Source of the DNA: Nguyenibacter vanlangensis | GTDB taxonomy: Bacteria; Pseudomonadota; Alphaproteobacteria; Acetobacterales; Acetobacteraceae | NCBI RefSeq assembly: GCF_038719015.1 | Contig: NZ_CP152276.1 | Span: 62,001-126,000, forward strand | Direction: 5' to 3' | Length of the DNA stretch: 64,000 bases | In this document: positions 1 to 9,800 of the stretch, in pieces | How the letters are laid out: each line of letters opens with the position of its first letter | How positions within the stretch are numbered: the first letter of the stretch is position 1 | Notes under the pieces: generated by a model | What the model was told of the DNA's origin: nothing | What the model saw: the letters and a program-made list of their open reading frames with translations, nothing else | Databases searched by the model: none | Translations under genes and position numbers: made by a program

Positions 1-810
1 GCGACGCACAGGGATGTGTTCGGGGTCCAGGTCGAGATTGAGTTGGCTCTCCAGATAGTAGGACGAGCAGACGCTCAGCGGGACCTCGACCTTGCCGTCC
101 TGCATGCCGTGGTCATGTTCGACTGCCGCGCGCATGTTCTTTGGCAGACGGGGGTTCGCCGTCAGGCAAAGGTTCACCTGCACCGACCACTCCAGATCCC
201 ATTCCGGCCGCGCCGCCGTTGGCTGCGGCTCGCCCAGCTGTTCCAGGCGGCCGATCACGAACTCCCGAAAGCTCACGGTGCGAAAGCAGAAGGCGCGCAC
301 GTGCCAGCGCTGACCGTCGAAGCCCAGGGCATGGGGGGCGATACGGCGAATGGACGGCGTGTCGTCGGTGAAGGAGAGGTAGAGGGCATCAAGCTCCAGG
401 CGATCCTGGATGCAATGCACGAGACGCCTCAGGACCTCCCGGTCGTAGACCCGGCGCAGCCTGGGCGCGCCGACGAATGAAGGGGGACGGCCGATCCACG
501 ATTCGCCAGCGGCGAGCCCGCCTGTGGCCAGCGAGCGCAACTGCGCCAGATAGCCGTCCGCCGATGGCGCTGAAATCACGGGCGCGAAGTCAGGCCCCGC
601 GACATAGGTCTTGGCGTTCTTGTCGTAGCTCAGGTTGCCGGGCGCCAGCTCGTCATATCGCGCCAGGTCCTGAGAGGCCTGGGGCACGCTGATTCCGAAG
701 AAATCGACTAGGTCGGCGCGATTGATGCGCCCCTCCCAATAGAGCCGCAGCTCGATGAAATTCAGCCGCCGTTCGACGTTCCACCGCAAGGCCGTCCGTT
801 CGTCATTCAT
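1..810 (-). CDS. WYL-domain transcriptional regulator (CapW/BrxR-like), 3' end missing
   Basis: Reading leftwards from ATG 810, the product opens with a winged-helix-like segment (about residues 1-75, containing RINRADLVDFFGIS), then a middle region with a WYL-type core (WHVRAFCFRTVSFREF), and runs off the window start with no stop. Layout and length match CapW/BrxR-type regulators, which control defence operons and sense a ligand through the WYL domain. An upstream in-frame ATG at 825 exists; 810 is preferred because a GGAG lies at suitable distance. It is divergent from the Bil-like operon across a short region with a palindromic candidate operator, so repression of both directions is the likely role. 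The function is inferred from domains and context. Confidence 0.8.
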   Translation of the reverse strand, partial: MNDERTALRWNVERRLNFIELRLYWEGRINRADLVDFFGISVPQASQDLARYDELAPGNLSYDKNAKTYVAGPDFAPVISAPSADGYLAQLRSLATGGLAAGESWIGRPPSFVGAPRLRRVYDREVLRRLVHCIQDRLELDALYLSFTDDTPSIRRIAPHALGFDGQRWHVRAFCFRTVSFREFVIGRLEQLGEPQPTAARPEWDLEWSVQVNLCLTANPRLPKNMRAAVEHDHGMQDGKVEVPLSVCSSYYLESQLNLDLDPEHIPVRR

Positions 811-831
811 CTGTGCGTCTCCCATGGTCAG

Positions 832-878
832 TATAGTTTCTTGACTCAGCGGAAAAATCAATCAATATAGTTTCTATA
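832..878. promoter_or_regulatory. candidate operator/promoter region between the WYL regulator and the Bil-like operon
   Basis: TATAGTTTCTATA at 866-878 is a perfect 5+3+5 palindrome, and TATAGTTTC recurs at 832-840, 34 bp away, about three helical turns. The AT-rich stretch stands out from its GC-rich surroundings and sits exactly between two divergent genes. WYL regulators of defence islands bind inverted repeats in their own promoters, so this is the likely binding site. Promoter elements cannot be separated from the operator by eye. Confidence 0.55.
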
Positions 879-908
879 CCCGTCCTGGCGGGCTGGATGG
901 AGGCCATC

Positions 909-1352
909 ATGAGCATTTCGGACGACACGGCGGATGCCGGGCATATGGAAGACGAGCGCGAACGCCTGGAGCGCGAGAAGGCGCTGCTGGAGCGTGAAGA
1001 GGAGCGCATGGAGCGGGAGCGTGAGCGACTGGATGAGGAGCAGGCCCGCATCGACCGCGAAGAAGAGCGCATCGAGCGGGAGGAAGAGCGTCTCGACCGC
1101 GACCGCAAGATCGACCTCGTGGTCCTGGTCAGCGGCGTCGAGGTGAAAATCAAGGCGCCGCATGACGAGCTGCTGCGCAAGGTCGCCGAACGGGCGCTGA
1201 AGAAGAGCGAGGACGTCGGCCAGCCGCTGGAAAACTGGGACCTGCGCAATGAGGCGGGCGAGATCCTCGATCTGGATCGCACCGTCGGTTCCTACCATCT
1301 GAAGGACGGTGCCTTGCTCTCCCTGACTCTGAAGGCGGGGATCGCCGGATGA
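909..1352 (+). CDS. ubiquitin-like modifier with N-terminal coiled coil (BilA-like)
   Basis: The protein has about 147 residues. The first 65 are an almost unbroken charged E/R heptad stretch (repeats such as EREEERIEREEERL), a long coiled coil. The last 80, from KIDLVVLVSG onward, have the strand-strand-helix-strand pattern of a beta-grasp ubiquitin-like domain and end in AGIAG. ATG 909 is preferred over ATG 897 because GGAGG lies 5 nt before it. The stop overlaps the next start by 4 bp (ATGA), so the two are translationally coupled. In Bil operons the first gene encodes the modifier that is attached to phage proteins. Described BilA proteins have two Ubl domains; here a coiled coil takes the place of one. 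The C-terminal glycine is already exposed. Confidence 0.75.
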   Translation: MSISDDTADAGHMEDERERLEREKALLEREEERMERERERLDEEQARIDREEERIEREEERLDRDRKIDLVVLVSGVEVKIKAPHDELLRKVAERALKKSEDVGQPLENWDLRNEAGEILDLDRTVGSYHLKDGALLSLTLKAGIAG

Positions 1353-1894
1353 GCGGCCAAGTGGTGGACCCCGCAGTCTCGCGCATCAAATTCGATCGCG
1401 AGGTCGAACAGTTTCGCCGCCTGGACACGATGCATCGCCAGCGCGGCTGGTGGTTGATGTCGGCGACGTTTCCGGTGGTGCAGATCGGGTTCATCACGCC
1501 AAACGTCCGGCCGGCCGCCTTGGCGGTGTGCGCGCAGATCGACTTCACGAACTTCGACCTCTGGCCGCCGTCGGTGAAATTCGTCGATCCGTTTAACGGC
1601 AAGGTGCTGAGCCTCGAAGGGGTCGGGCTGCCGTTCATCCGCAATACGCCCAGCGGCCCGCAGTCCATCCTCCAGGGCCATGGCGACGCGCCGGCGTTCC
1701 TATGCCTCCCGGGCGTGCGCGAGTATCACGACCACCCGGCGCATACGGGCGACAACTGGCTCCTGCACCGCGGCCACGGTGAAGGCGGCCTGCTCTTCAT
1801 CGCCGACAAGATCTCTACCTATGGGGTGGAGACCATTACCGCCTGGCAGATCCAGATGCGCAATACGCTGCATCAGGGGCTGATGGCGGCATGA
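1349..1894 (+). CDS. E2-like protein with CEHH motif (BilB-like)
   Basis: The protein has 181 residues. The diagnostic segment is C119-x5-E125-x-H127-x-H129-x2-H132 (CLPGVREYHDHPAH), which fits the prokaryotic Metal_CEHH family found in operons with E1, JAB and Ubl genes and treated as the E2-like component. The upstream part has a Pro/Trp-rich beta segment typical of the UBC-like fold. C119 is the candidate thioester cysteine. The gene overlaps both neighbours by 4 bp, so stoichiometric expression with the modifier and the peptidase is likely. The family call rests on the motif and gene order; whether the motif binds metal or serves catalysis cannot be read from sequence. Confidence 0.72.
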   Translation: MSGQVVDPAVSRIKFDREVEQFRRLDTMHRQRGWWLMSATFPVVQIGFITPNVRPAALAVCAQIDFTNFDLWPPSVKFVDPFNGKVLSLEGVGLPFIRNTPSGPQSILQGHGDAPAFLCLPGVREYHDHPAHTGDNWLLHRGHGEGGLLFIADKISTYGVETITAWQIQMRNTLHQGLMAA

Positions 1895-2406
1895 CCGCGA
1901 GTCTCTCGCTCCTGGCGACCGTGCGGACGCCGCTCGCTGTGGCGGACGCGACCCAGCGCCACCTGCGCGCTAGCGGGCGCCAGGGCCTGGAAGGCATGGC
2001 GCTGTGGGCCGGGCATGTGGACGGTGACCAATTCCGGGTCAGCGAATTGATCGTTCCCCAGCAGCAGGGACACCGGACGGAGCACGGCCTCGCAGTGTCC
2101 GTCCCGGGTGATGAGCTGCATCGCATCAACATCTACCTGCACCGCCAGGGTCTGCGGCTCATCGCGCAGATCCATAGCCATCCGACCGAGGCCTATCACA
2201 GCGACACCGACGACCGTTACGCCATCGCCACGGCCTTGGGATCGTTGTCTATCGTGGTGCCGGATTTCGCGGTCCGGCCCTTCGCCCTGAACGATTGCGC
2301 GGTGTTCCGCCTGAGCAAGCGACCCTGGTGGCATGGCTCCAAGTGCGCCTGGTGGCGCGAACTGCCGCCGGCCGAGCTCACCCGCACCCTTATGCTGGAA
2401 GGCTGA
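1891..2406 (+). CDS. JAB/JAMM isopeptidase (BilC-like deubiquitinase)
   Basis: The 171-residue protein carries a complete MPN+/JAMM zinc-protease signature: Glu34 in GLEGMALW, then H95-S-H97-P with S104 and D107 in IHSHPTEAYHSDTDD. Such enzymes cleave isopeptide bonds or trim the C-terminal tail of the modifier. It lies third in the Ubl, E2, JAB, E1 order, overlapping the E2-like gene by 4 bp and 3 bp from the E1 gene. Its job is therefore most likely maturation or removal of the upstream Ubl. All metal ligands are present, so the enzyme should be active. No signal peptide or membrane segment is seen. Confidence 0.85.
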   Translation: MTASLSLLATVRTPLAVADATQRHLRASGRQGLEGMALWAGHVDGDQFRVSELIVPQQQGHRTEHGLAVSVPGDELHRINIYLHRQGLRLIAQIHSHPTEAYHSDTDDRYAIATALGSLSIVVPDFAVRPFALNDCAVFRLSKRPWWHGSKCAWWRELPPAELTRTLMLEG

Positions 2407-2409
2407 TCC

Positions 2410-4020
2410 ATGGCGCTCGCCAATTTTTTCGATCGGGCGCTGCTGAGCGCCGCCCAGGCGCTGAACGGCGCCGACCTGGAGGTCATCCGTGAGCGGCTCG
2501 AAAGCCAGGTCATCGAGCTAGCGTTCGATCGCGCCGCTTTCTCCGCCGTTGAAGGCCGAGCCATCTTGGACCTGTCGGTCCGGCTGCTGGCCCGGCTCTA
2601 TCCGATCTTGATCTTGAAGCCGCTCGATGAGGCCGCCGCGACCGCTCTGCCGGGGCTGCAGGCTTTGGCGCTGGCGATCAATCCCGACATCGCCTTGTCG
2701 ACCACCGATCCCGCCACCGTTCGATTGGTGGTGGGGCGCACCGCGGCGCCGGCCGGCACGATAACGATCTACATCGGGTCGGATCGGTGGCTGGCCAAGG
2801 TCTCGACCCGCTCGCCGCGCGGGGTCGGCGCCAGCCGACTGTCGTTTGGGGCGGGGGCGGCGGCCTGTCAGGGGGCGGCCAATGTCTTCCGCGCGGTGTT
2901 TGCGGATCTTCTGCCTGCCGGGCGGCTCGACAGCAACACGGTGCTCTCGCTGTTCGATTTCTCCACCGGCAAGGACGCCCTGCAAGGGCCCGATCTCGAG
3001 GCGGTAAATCTGGAGTCAACCGCTCTGGTGGGCCTGGGGGCGATCGGGAATGGCGCGATCTGGGCCCTGGCGCGGGTCCCCGGGCTAACCGGCGACCTGC
3101 ATCTGATCGATCACGAGCGGGTCGAGCTCTCCAACCTGCAGCGGTATGTGCTGGCCACCCAGGACGATGTGGGGAGAGTCAAGGTCGAGTTGTCCCGCCA
3201 GGTGCTGTGCGCCACGGGCTCCTTCCGCGCCACGGCGTTTGTAACGCACTGGGATGAATATGTTCAGGGCCGCGGGCACTGCGTTCTGCCGCGTGTGGTT
3301 GCGGCGCTGGACAGCGCGGAGGACCGCATCGCCGTCCAAGCCGCCTTGCCCAAGCGGGTACTCAACGCCTGGACCCAGGCTGGTGACCTTGGGGTCTCAC
3401 GCCACGACTTCCTGGGCGACCACGCCTGCTTGGCCTGCCTCTATCTTCCGGACGGCGTGGTGCCCCATGAAGATCAGTTGATCGCCCGGGCGCTCGGCTT
3501 GCCTGAGGATCCCGCTAACCTTCTGCCGTTGCGCGACCTCCTGGTGTTGGGCAAGCCGGTGGGTGAAGCTTTCGTCCAGGACGCCGCTGACCGTCTGGGC
3601 CTGTCGCCCGGAAGCCTGCTGAAATTCGCCGGCGAGCCCCTGCGCCAATTTTACGCAAAGGCGATCTGTGGGGGTGGTCTCGCTCCCACGGGCGCGGGAC
3701 GCCCGCCGCTAGAGGCGCCGCTGGCGTTCCAGTCGGCGATGGCCGGGGTGATGCTGGCCGCCGATGTCGTCGCGGAGGCCGCGGGGCTGCGCGCCATCGC
3801 CTTGCCAACCAAGACCGTGCTCGACCTGACCCGGGCGGCCGGAAAGCGCTTGAGCCTCAATGTCCGCAAGCCCCCCGCCGGGGCGGCCACGCCCTGCATC
3901 TGCCAAGACCCAGATTTCATCGGCGCATACCGAGCCAAACACGGGCTTCCCGCCCTGCCGCCGCCCGCGCACCAAGATGATGATCCTGTCGAAGCCGCAG
4001 GTCTTGAGGCTGTCAAATAG
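2410..4020 (+). CDS. E1-like activating enzyme, ThiF/UBA superfamily (BilD-like)
   Basis: The protein has 536 residues. A poorly conserved N-terminal region of about 190 residues precedes a Rossmann ATP-binding core with LVGLGAIGNG, then HLIDHERVELSNLQR, the hallmark of E1/ThiF enzymes that adenylate a Ubl C-terminus. CLAC (near residue 344) and CIC (near residue 498) could form a zinc site. A cysteine in KAICGGG is a candidate thioester residue. It closes the four-gene operon, and its 3' end is followed by 115 bp before the next gene. Expected action: ATP-dependent activation of the upstream Ubl and transfer to the E2-like protein. The family is secure; the catalytic cysteine is a guess. Confidence 0.85.
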   Translation: MALANFFDRALLSAAQALNGADLEVIRERLESQVIELAFDRAAFSAVEGRAILDLSVRLLARLYPILILKPLDEAAATALPGLQALALAINPDIALSTTDPATVRLVVGRTAAPAGTITIYIGSDRWLAKVSTRSPRGVGASRLSFGAGAAACQGAANVFRAVFADLLPAGRLDSNTVLSLFDFSTGKDALQGPDLEAVNLESTALVGLGAIGNGAIWALARVPGLTGDLHLIDHERVELSNLQRYVLATQDDVGRVKVELSRQVLCATGSFRATAFVTHWDEYVQGRGHCVLPRVVAALDSAEDRIAVQAALPKRVLNAWTQAGDLGVSRHDFLGDHACLACLYLPDGVVPHEDQLIARALGLPEDPANLLPLRDLLVLGKPVGEAFVQDAADRLGLSPGSLLKFAGEPLRQFYAKAICGGGLAPTGAGRPPLEAPLAFQSAMAGVMLAADVVAEAAGLRAIALPTKTVLDLTRAAGKRLSLNVRKPPAGAATPCICQDPDFIGAYRAKHGLPALPPPAHQDDDPVEAAGLEAVK

Positions 4021-4135
4021 GGTATTCGCAGGTCGAAGCGAGGCCTCAGTGTCGGCCGGCAGGTGAAGTTGTCGCAACACGCGTAGATTGTGTCTTCCCA
4101 AGCGCCTATGATGTCGTCCCAGGGGAGGGGCCAGG

Positions 4136-6820
4136 ATGCAGCTTTTCTTTGGCATGGCGGCGGACGGGCGAACGTTCCCTGACCACCCCGGCGGCGGCGC
4201 GGGCGCGTTGGACTGTGCGGTCGTAGGGCCTGCAGGGTTGGTCGACGCACTCGAAGCCCAACTAGGCCTGCTTGGCCCACCGGTCCCCAAGGCGATTCGC
4301 ATCGCAGCCTATGTGGCGAAGCTGCGCGCCGCCGGCGACAGCCGGTTCTGGTCGGCCTCTTTCAGCAAAGACCCGTGGTCGACCGCCGTCCAGTTGCTCG
4401 GTTGGCGGGACACCCTGGCGGCTGGGGGGTGGACTGGGGCCGCGCTTGGGTCTGTCCGGCTAGATGATTTGGCTGCGGCGGAGTCGGCCGGTGCGCCAAT
4501 GCCCGCCGGACTTGCCGATCGTCTGGCCGCCTTGGTCACGGCGGTGGGCGTGCGGCCGGGCCTGCGCCTCAAGAAGCTTCGCCTCCTGGAACCGCGGGCT
4601 CGCTTTGCCCCGGCCTGGGGGCGCCTCCTAGACGCCCTGCAGGGCGCCGGCGTGGTGCTGGAGGACGGGGTTGCCGAACCCGCCGCTGGCCCTTCGACGG
4701 ATCTTGGCCGAGTGCAGGCCACCCTTCGTGGCGAACCGTCCGAGGCCTTGGTGGGCGACGGCTCGTTCACCCTGGTCGAGGCGGACACTGCGCTGATGGC
4801 GGCCGAGGCGGTCGCTGACTGGCTGGCGGCCGGTGACCAAGCCTCGTTGGCGGGCACGGTGGTGCTGGCGCCGGATGGCGACACGGCGCTGTTGGACCAC
4901 GCCCTGGCGGCCCGCGGCCTTCCGGCGCTGGGCCTCTCCAAGCCCTCGCCCTGGCGGGGTGCCTTGCAGGTCCTGCCCCTGGCCTTCGCGGTTGCCTGGC
5001 GCCCGTTTGATCCCAAAGCGCTCCTGAATCTGCTGATGCTGCCGCGCCCGCCCATCGGACGGTTCGCGGCGGGCCGGCTTGCCCGTGTTCTTGTCGCCGA
5101 GCCCGGGCTCGGTGGCCCGGCGTGGCTGCAGGCGTGGAAAGATATCGCGGCGACCCTGCTGGAGCGCGAGGACGAGCCCGACCCAGCCGCGGCCGCGCGC
5201 AAGGTGGCGCGCCAGGTGGAGCAGTGGCGGGCCTGGACCCAGGGCGGCCAGTTTGGCCGCGCCGAAGGCATGAGCGTCGCCAATGCGCGCCAGATTGCCG
5301 GCCGCGTGGCCGCATGGGCCGTGGCGACCGACGCGGGGCGCGGCGACGCCCTGTTTTTGGCCGTCGGCGCCGCGGCGGGCGCCTTTGTCCGCGCCATCGA
5401 CGCCCTGGAGCTCGAGGTCTTGCCGGCGCTGCTGATCGAACGGGTGTTGGCCGAAGTCCTGGCCGAGGGCGTCGCCAACCCAGGTCATGCCGCGGAGGCT
5501 GGGGGACTGCGCGCGATCCATACGCCAGGCGCCCTATGGGCGCCGGCCCTGCGGCTTGTCTGGTGGAGTTTCGTCGGACCCGGCGAGAAGGTGGCGCCCA
5601 CCACCTGGAGCCGCGCGGAACAGGCGGTGCTGGCGGCCGCCGGCGTGGGGTTGGAGTCGGCTCCTGAGGCGGCGGCGCGGATCAGTGGCGGCTACGCCGA
5701 CGCAGTGCTGCGGGCCGGCGAGCAGGCGCTGTTTGTCCGGCCGGCCCTGTCCGGCGCCGACGAGACGGTTGCTCACCCGCTAGAGCATCAGCTCCACCTC
5801 ATGATCGAGCAAGCCGGCGAGCTTGTCCGCTGGAGGGCCGAGCGCCTTCTGGCGGAGCCGGCCGCGCAACTGGCTCAGCGAGTGCTGCCTCGGGCGGCCG
5901 TGGACATCATGGATGCACCGGCGCCGCGGGCCAGGTGGCGGGTCCCAGCAGCCGGGCTGGCCCGTCTGGCGAACCGCCGCGAGAGCGCCACCACCTTGGG
6001 CCGGCTGTTGAATTGCCAGTTGAGCTGGTTCGCTCAGGACGTCCTGCGCCTGCGGGCGGGCCGGTTTGCGGAAATTCCGGAGGCAAACCAGCTATTCGGC
6101 AACCTGGCCCATGAGATCGCCAACCGCCTCCTACCGCCTGGTCCGCCGCCTGCGGTCGCCGATATCCGAAGCCGGGCCACCGCGCTATTCGAGGAACTGT
6201 TGCCCAGGATGGCCGCCCCTCTTCAGCAGCCGGAGTTCGCTGGCGAGCTCGCCGCGGCGCGCGAACGAGTCCCGGCGGCCCTGGAGGCGCTGGTGCGGAC
6301 CCTGCACGCGCGCGGCCTTGAGGTGGTCGGCGCTGAGTTGGATCGCGAAGGCGAGGTGGGCGGCTTGGCCTTGCAGGGCCGTTTGGATCTGCTGGTGCGC
6401 CAGGGGGCGACGCCGGCCGTGATCGACCTGAAGTGGACCCGCTCGGCACGGCGATATCGCGAGGAGATCGCCGAAGGTCGCGCCGTGCAGTTGGCGGTAT
6501 ACGGAGCTATCGCCGAGCCCGGCACCGCCGCGACCGGCGCCTACTACCTATTGCGACAACGGCGGCTCTTCGCACCTCGCGGATCCTTGCTGGCGGAGGA
6601 GGATATCGAGGCGGTCCGCAGGCTCGACGAGACCTTGCATGGGGTGATCGACGACGTGGCGCTCTGGCGCTCCCAACTCGATGGCGGCAACCTCTTGGCG
6701 ACGGGGGTGGGTGAAGCGGCGGATCACCGGCCGGCGGAGCTGATGTTCGAAGCGTCGAAGGAGCCGTGTCGGTTCTGTGATCTGACCGGCCTTTGCCGGG
6801 TTGGCGTGGAGGCGCTCTGA
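4136..6820 (+). CDS. AddB-like PD-(D/E)XK nuclease subunit
   Basis: The protein has 894 residues, shorter than typical AddB (over 1000). The N-terminal two thirds are weakly conserved and Ala-rich, as in the degenerate helicase part of AddB. The C-terminal part has a RecB-type nuclease core: GRLDLL, then VIDLKW, then VQLAVYG. A cysteine in LLNCQLSWF together with C-x2-C-x5-C at the C-terminus (CRFCDLTGLC) matches the four-cysteine iron-sulfur staple of AddB. A strong GGGGAGGGG precedes the ATG. The stop overlaps the start of the helicase gene (TGATG). With that gene it should form a two-subunit helicase-nuclease that degrades or processes DNA ends. Its place in a defence island suggests an immune rather than a housekeeping role. 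Confidence 0.8.
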   Translation: MQLFFGMAADGRTFPDHPGGGAGALDCAVVGPAGLVDALEAQLGLLGPPVPKAIRIAAYVAKLRAAGDSRFWSASFSKDPWSTAVQLLGWRDTLAAGGWTGAALGSVRLDDLAAAESAGAPMPAGLADRLAALVTAVGVRPGLRLKKLRLLEPRARFAPAWGRLLDALQGAGVVLEDGVAEPAAGPSTDLGRVQATLRGEPSEALVGDGSFTLVEADTALMAAEAVADWLAAGDQASLAGTVVLAPDGDTALLDHALAARGLPALGLSKPSPWRGALQVLPLAFAVAWRPFDPKALLNLLMLPRPPIGRFAAGRLARVLVAEPGLGGPAWLQAWKDIAATLLEREDEPDPAAAARKVARQVEQWRAWTQGGQFGRAEGMSVANARQIAGRVAAWAVATDAGRGDALFLAVGAAAGAFVRAIDALELEVLPALLIERVLAEVLAEGVANPGHAAEAGGLRAIHTPGALWAPALRLVWWSFVGPGEKVAPTTWSRAEQAVLAAAGVGLESAPEAAARISGGYADAVLRAGEQALFVRPALSGADETVAHPLEHQLHLMIEQAGELVRWRAERLLAEPAAQLAQRVLPRAAVDIMDAPAPRARWRVPAAGLARLANRRESATTLGRLLNCQLSWFAQDVLRLRAGRFAEIPEANQLFGNLAHEIANRLLPPGPPPAVADIRSRATALFEELLPRMAAPLQQPEFAGELAAARERVPAALEALVRTLHARGLEVVGAELDREGEVGGLALQGRLDLLVRQGATPAVIDLKWTRSARRYREEIAEGRAVQLAVYGAIAEPGTAATGAYYLLRQRRLFAPRGSLLAEEDIEAVRRLDETLHGVIDDVALWRSQLDGGNLLATGVGEAADHRPAELMFEASKEPCRFCDLTGLCRVGVEAL

Positions 6821-9800
6821 TGGCTGGAACGATCCAGGTGGTCACCGCCGCTGCCGGCGCCGGCAAGACCACGCGCATCGTGGGCGACATCGCCGTGGAT
6901 GTGGCCACGCGACCGCCTGAGGAGGTCGTGGCCACTACCTTCACCATCCGCGCCGCCGACGAGTTGGTGCAACGGGCGCGCACCGCTCTGTTCGGTCAGG
7001 GTCGGGTGGACCTGGCTGGCCGGTTGTTGGGCGCACGCTTTGGCACGGTCAACGCCGTCTGCGGCCAGATCGTGGGCGAATTCGCCCTGGAGCTTGGCCG
7101 CTCGACCGCCACCAATGTCATCGCCGACACCCAGGAGCCGCTGATCTTCGCCATTGCCGCTGACGGGGCGATCGGGACCCATGCGGCGATCCTCAATGAG
7201 CTGGCGGAAGCCTTCGGTCATGATGATCCGCAACCGCCGGGCCGCGATCCGCCGGACTGGCGAAAGACGGTGCGGTCTATCCTGACCTTGGCCCGCGCCA
7301 ACGGCCTGTCCGCTGACGCCTTGGCGGCTTCGGCGGAACGCTCAGTGGCCAGCTATTTGGAGCTGTTCACCCCGCCAGCGGCAGACGCCGCGCCGCTGGA
7401 TGCGGCCTTGGCCGCCGCCCTGGCCGAGGCCGTCGCCCACGCCCCTGCGACACCGAGCGCTTCCGCGGTCAAAGGCGGGATCGACCGGGTGCGGGCCGCC
7501 CACATTCGCACGTCCCGTGGCGAAGCGCTGACCTGGTCGGTCTGGGCCGGCCTTTGCAAGGTCAGTTGCGCGCCCACCAAGGACGGCCGGGACTATGACC
7601 GGGCTTTGCAAAGCGTGGCCGCGGCCGCCGGCCGGCACGGTGAGCATCCCCGGCTGAGGGCCGATGGGGTGCGCTTTATCCGCGAAATCTTCAGCTGCGC
7701 GGCCCAGGCACTGCAGGCCTACGAGGCGCACAAGGCGGAGCGCGGCCTGGTCGACTTCACCGATCAGGAGGCCTTGGCGCTTCAGGTCCTGAGCGATCCT
7801 GAGCTAGCCGGCCGGTTGCAGGAGCGGATCAGCCGGGTCTTTGTGGATGAGTTTCAGGACTCCAGCCCGCTGCAGTTGGCGGTGTTCACGGCCCTAGCCG
7901 AGATCGCCGACGCCAGCACCTGGGTGGGCGATCCGAAGCAGGCGATCTATGCGTTCCGCGGCGCCGATACAGAACTAACCCAAGCGGCTTTTGCCGGCGC
8001 GGCCGCGGCGGCAGAAGGTGATGTGTTGTCGGTGTCCTGGCGCAGCCGGCCTGACATTGTGCGCCTCGCCAACACCGCCTTCGGTCCAGCCTTTGAGCGC
8101 ATGGGCCTGCCGCCGGAGCGGCATGCCTTTTCCCGAGCGGCCCGCAGCGACGTCGGCTTCGACAAGGAGGCGCTGGCCTACTGGCCCCTGATCGGCAAGG
8201 TCGAAGAACAGGCGGCCGGCCTGGCCCGCGGCGTGCGCCGCGCGCTTGACGACGCGAGGACCTGGACGGTCGAAGAACCGACGGGCGTTTTCCGGCCACT
8301 CCGGGTCGGCGACATCGCCGTGCTTTGTCGCACCAATACCGATGTGAGGCGGTTCGCGGCGGCGCTGAGTCGGGAAGGCCTGCCGGTGGCGGTCGAGCGT
8401 CAGGGTTTGGCGCGCACGCCGCACGTTGAGCTGGCGTTGGCCGCCTATCGCTGGATCGCCGATCCCTCCGATCGCCTGGCTTTGGCCGAGATGGCGCGCT
8501 TCTTCGGCGACGACCCGGAGTCCGACGCCTGGCTGCACGCCGCTGCGGAGGAGGGCGAGGAGCAATTGCTTGCCGAGGTGCCGATTGCGTCGGCGCTGAC
8601 TGCGTTGCGGTCTGACATCCTCGCCCTAACCCCGGCCGAGGCGCTCGATGCGATCCTGGCGCTGCCGCAGGTCATCGCCAAGGTCGAGGGATGGGGCGAC
8701 CACGCGATCCGGCTTGACGATCTGGAGGCCCTGCGGGGGTTCGCGCGGACCTATGAGGCCGAATGTCTGTCGTCCGGCGCGCCGGCGACCCCATCGGGCT
8801 TCCTGCTGGCGCTGAAAGCCGCCGATCCGGAGCGGCCGCCAAGCCTTGCCGCCGACGCGATCCAGGTGATGACCTACCATGGCGCCAAGGGCCTTGAATG
8901 GCCGATGGTGGTGCTGGCCAGCCTGTCTTGGGATCCCAAGGCACGGCTGTTCGAGCCGGCCGCGGAGGTGGATGGTGAGCTCGATTGGCGCCGGCCCTTG
9001 GCGAACCGGTGGATCCGCTACTGGCCCTGGCCTTACGGGCTCTCCGGTTCAGGAAGCGATCTTGAGGTCAGCGCTGTGGGGTCAGTCATGGGCCAGGCCG
9101 CCTCGCGTAGGGCCGTGCAGGAAGACACCCGCCTACTCTATGTCGGGGTGACCCGGGCGCGCGACTATTTGGTGTTTGCTCCCCCGGCTAAGGGGACTCT
9201 GAACTGGCTGAAAGTTCTCGATGCGCCAGACGGGCCGCCGCGGCTGACGTTCCCGCCCGAAGGTGACAACCTGATCCAGGTGGGCGACGAGACCTTCGTC
9301 GCGGATGTGCAGCCCCTTGCCGCCGGCGATGACGCCGCAGATCGGGCTATCCAACAGACCTTTGTTCGGCCGGCAGCCCCAGAGCGGCCGGCAGCGGTGC
9401 TGCTGCATCTGCGGCCAAGTGCTGCTCAGGGGGAGGCGGGCTGGCGTATCGTTGAGACGCTGGATCTTGGCCCGCGGCTTCGGCTCGACGGCGTCAGCGA
9501 CATGGCGAGCCTTGGCGAAGCCGTTCATGCCATCCTGGCCTACGACAGTCCGGCCCGCACCCTTGCCGTGCGCGAGGCGGACGCCCAGGCCATCCTCGAT
9601 CGGTGGGGTGTCGCCGGGTTCTCTGCGCGTAACGCACTCGAAGCGTCTGATCGTCTTCACGAGGCGCTGAACCAAAGATGGCCGACGGCACAGCGCAGGC
9701 CGGAAGTTCCGGTGACCGCGACCCTGGGCGAGCAACTCGCGACCGGGCGGATCGACTTGCTTATTGAGACGGCCACGGGGTTCGCCATCATCGATCACAA

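Noticed and set aside
960..1110. Tandem-repeat-like GAGCGxGAGGAA tract considered as a DNA repeat
   Set aside because: The periodicity follows codons for an E/R coiled coil inside the Ubl gene, so it is protein-level repetition.
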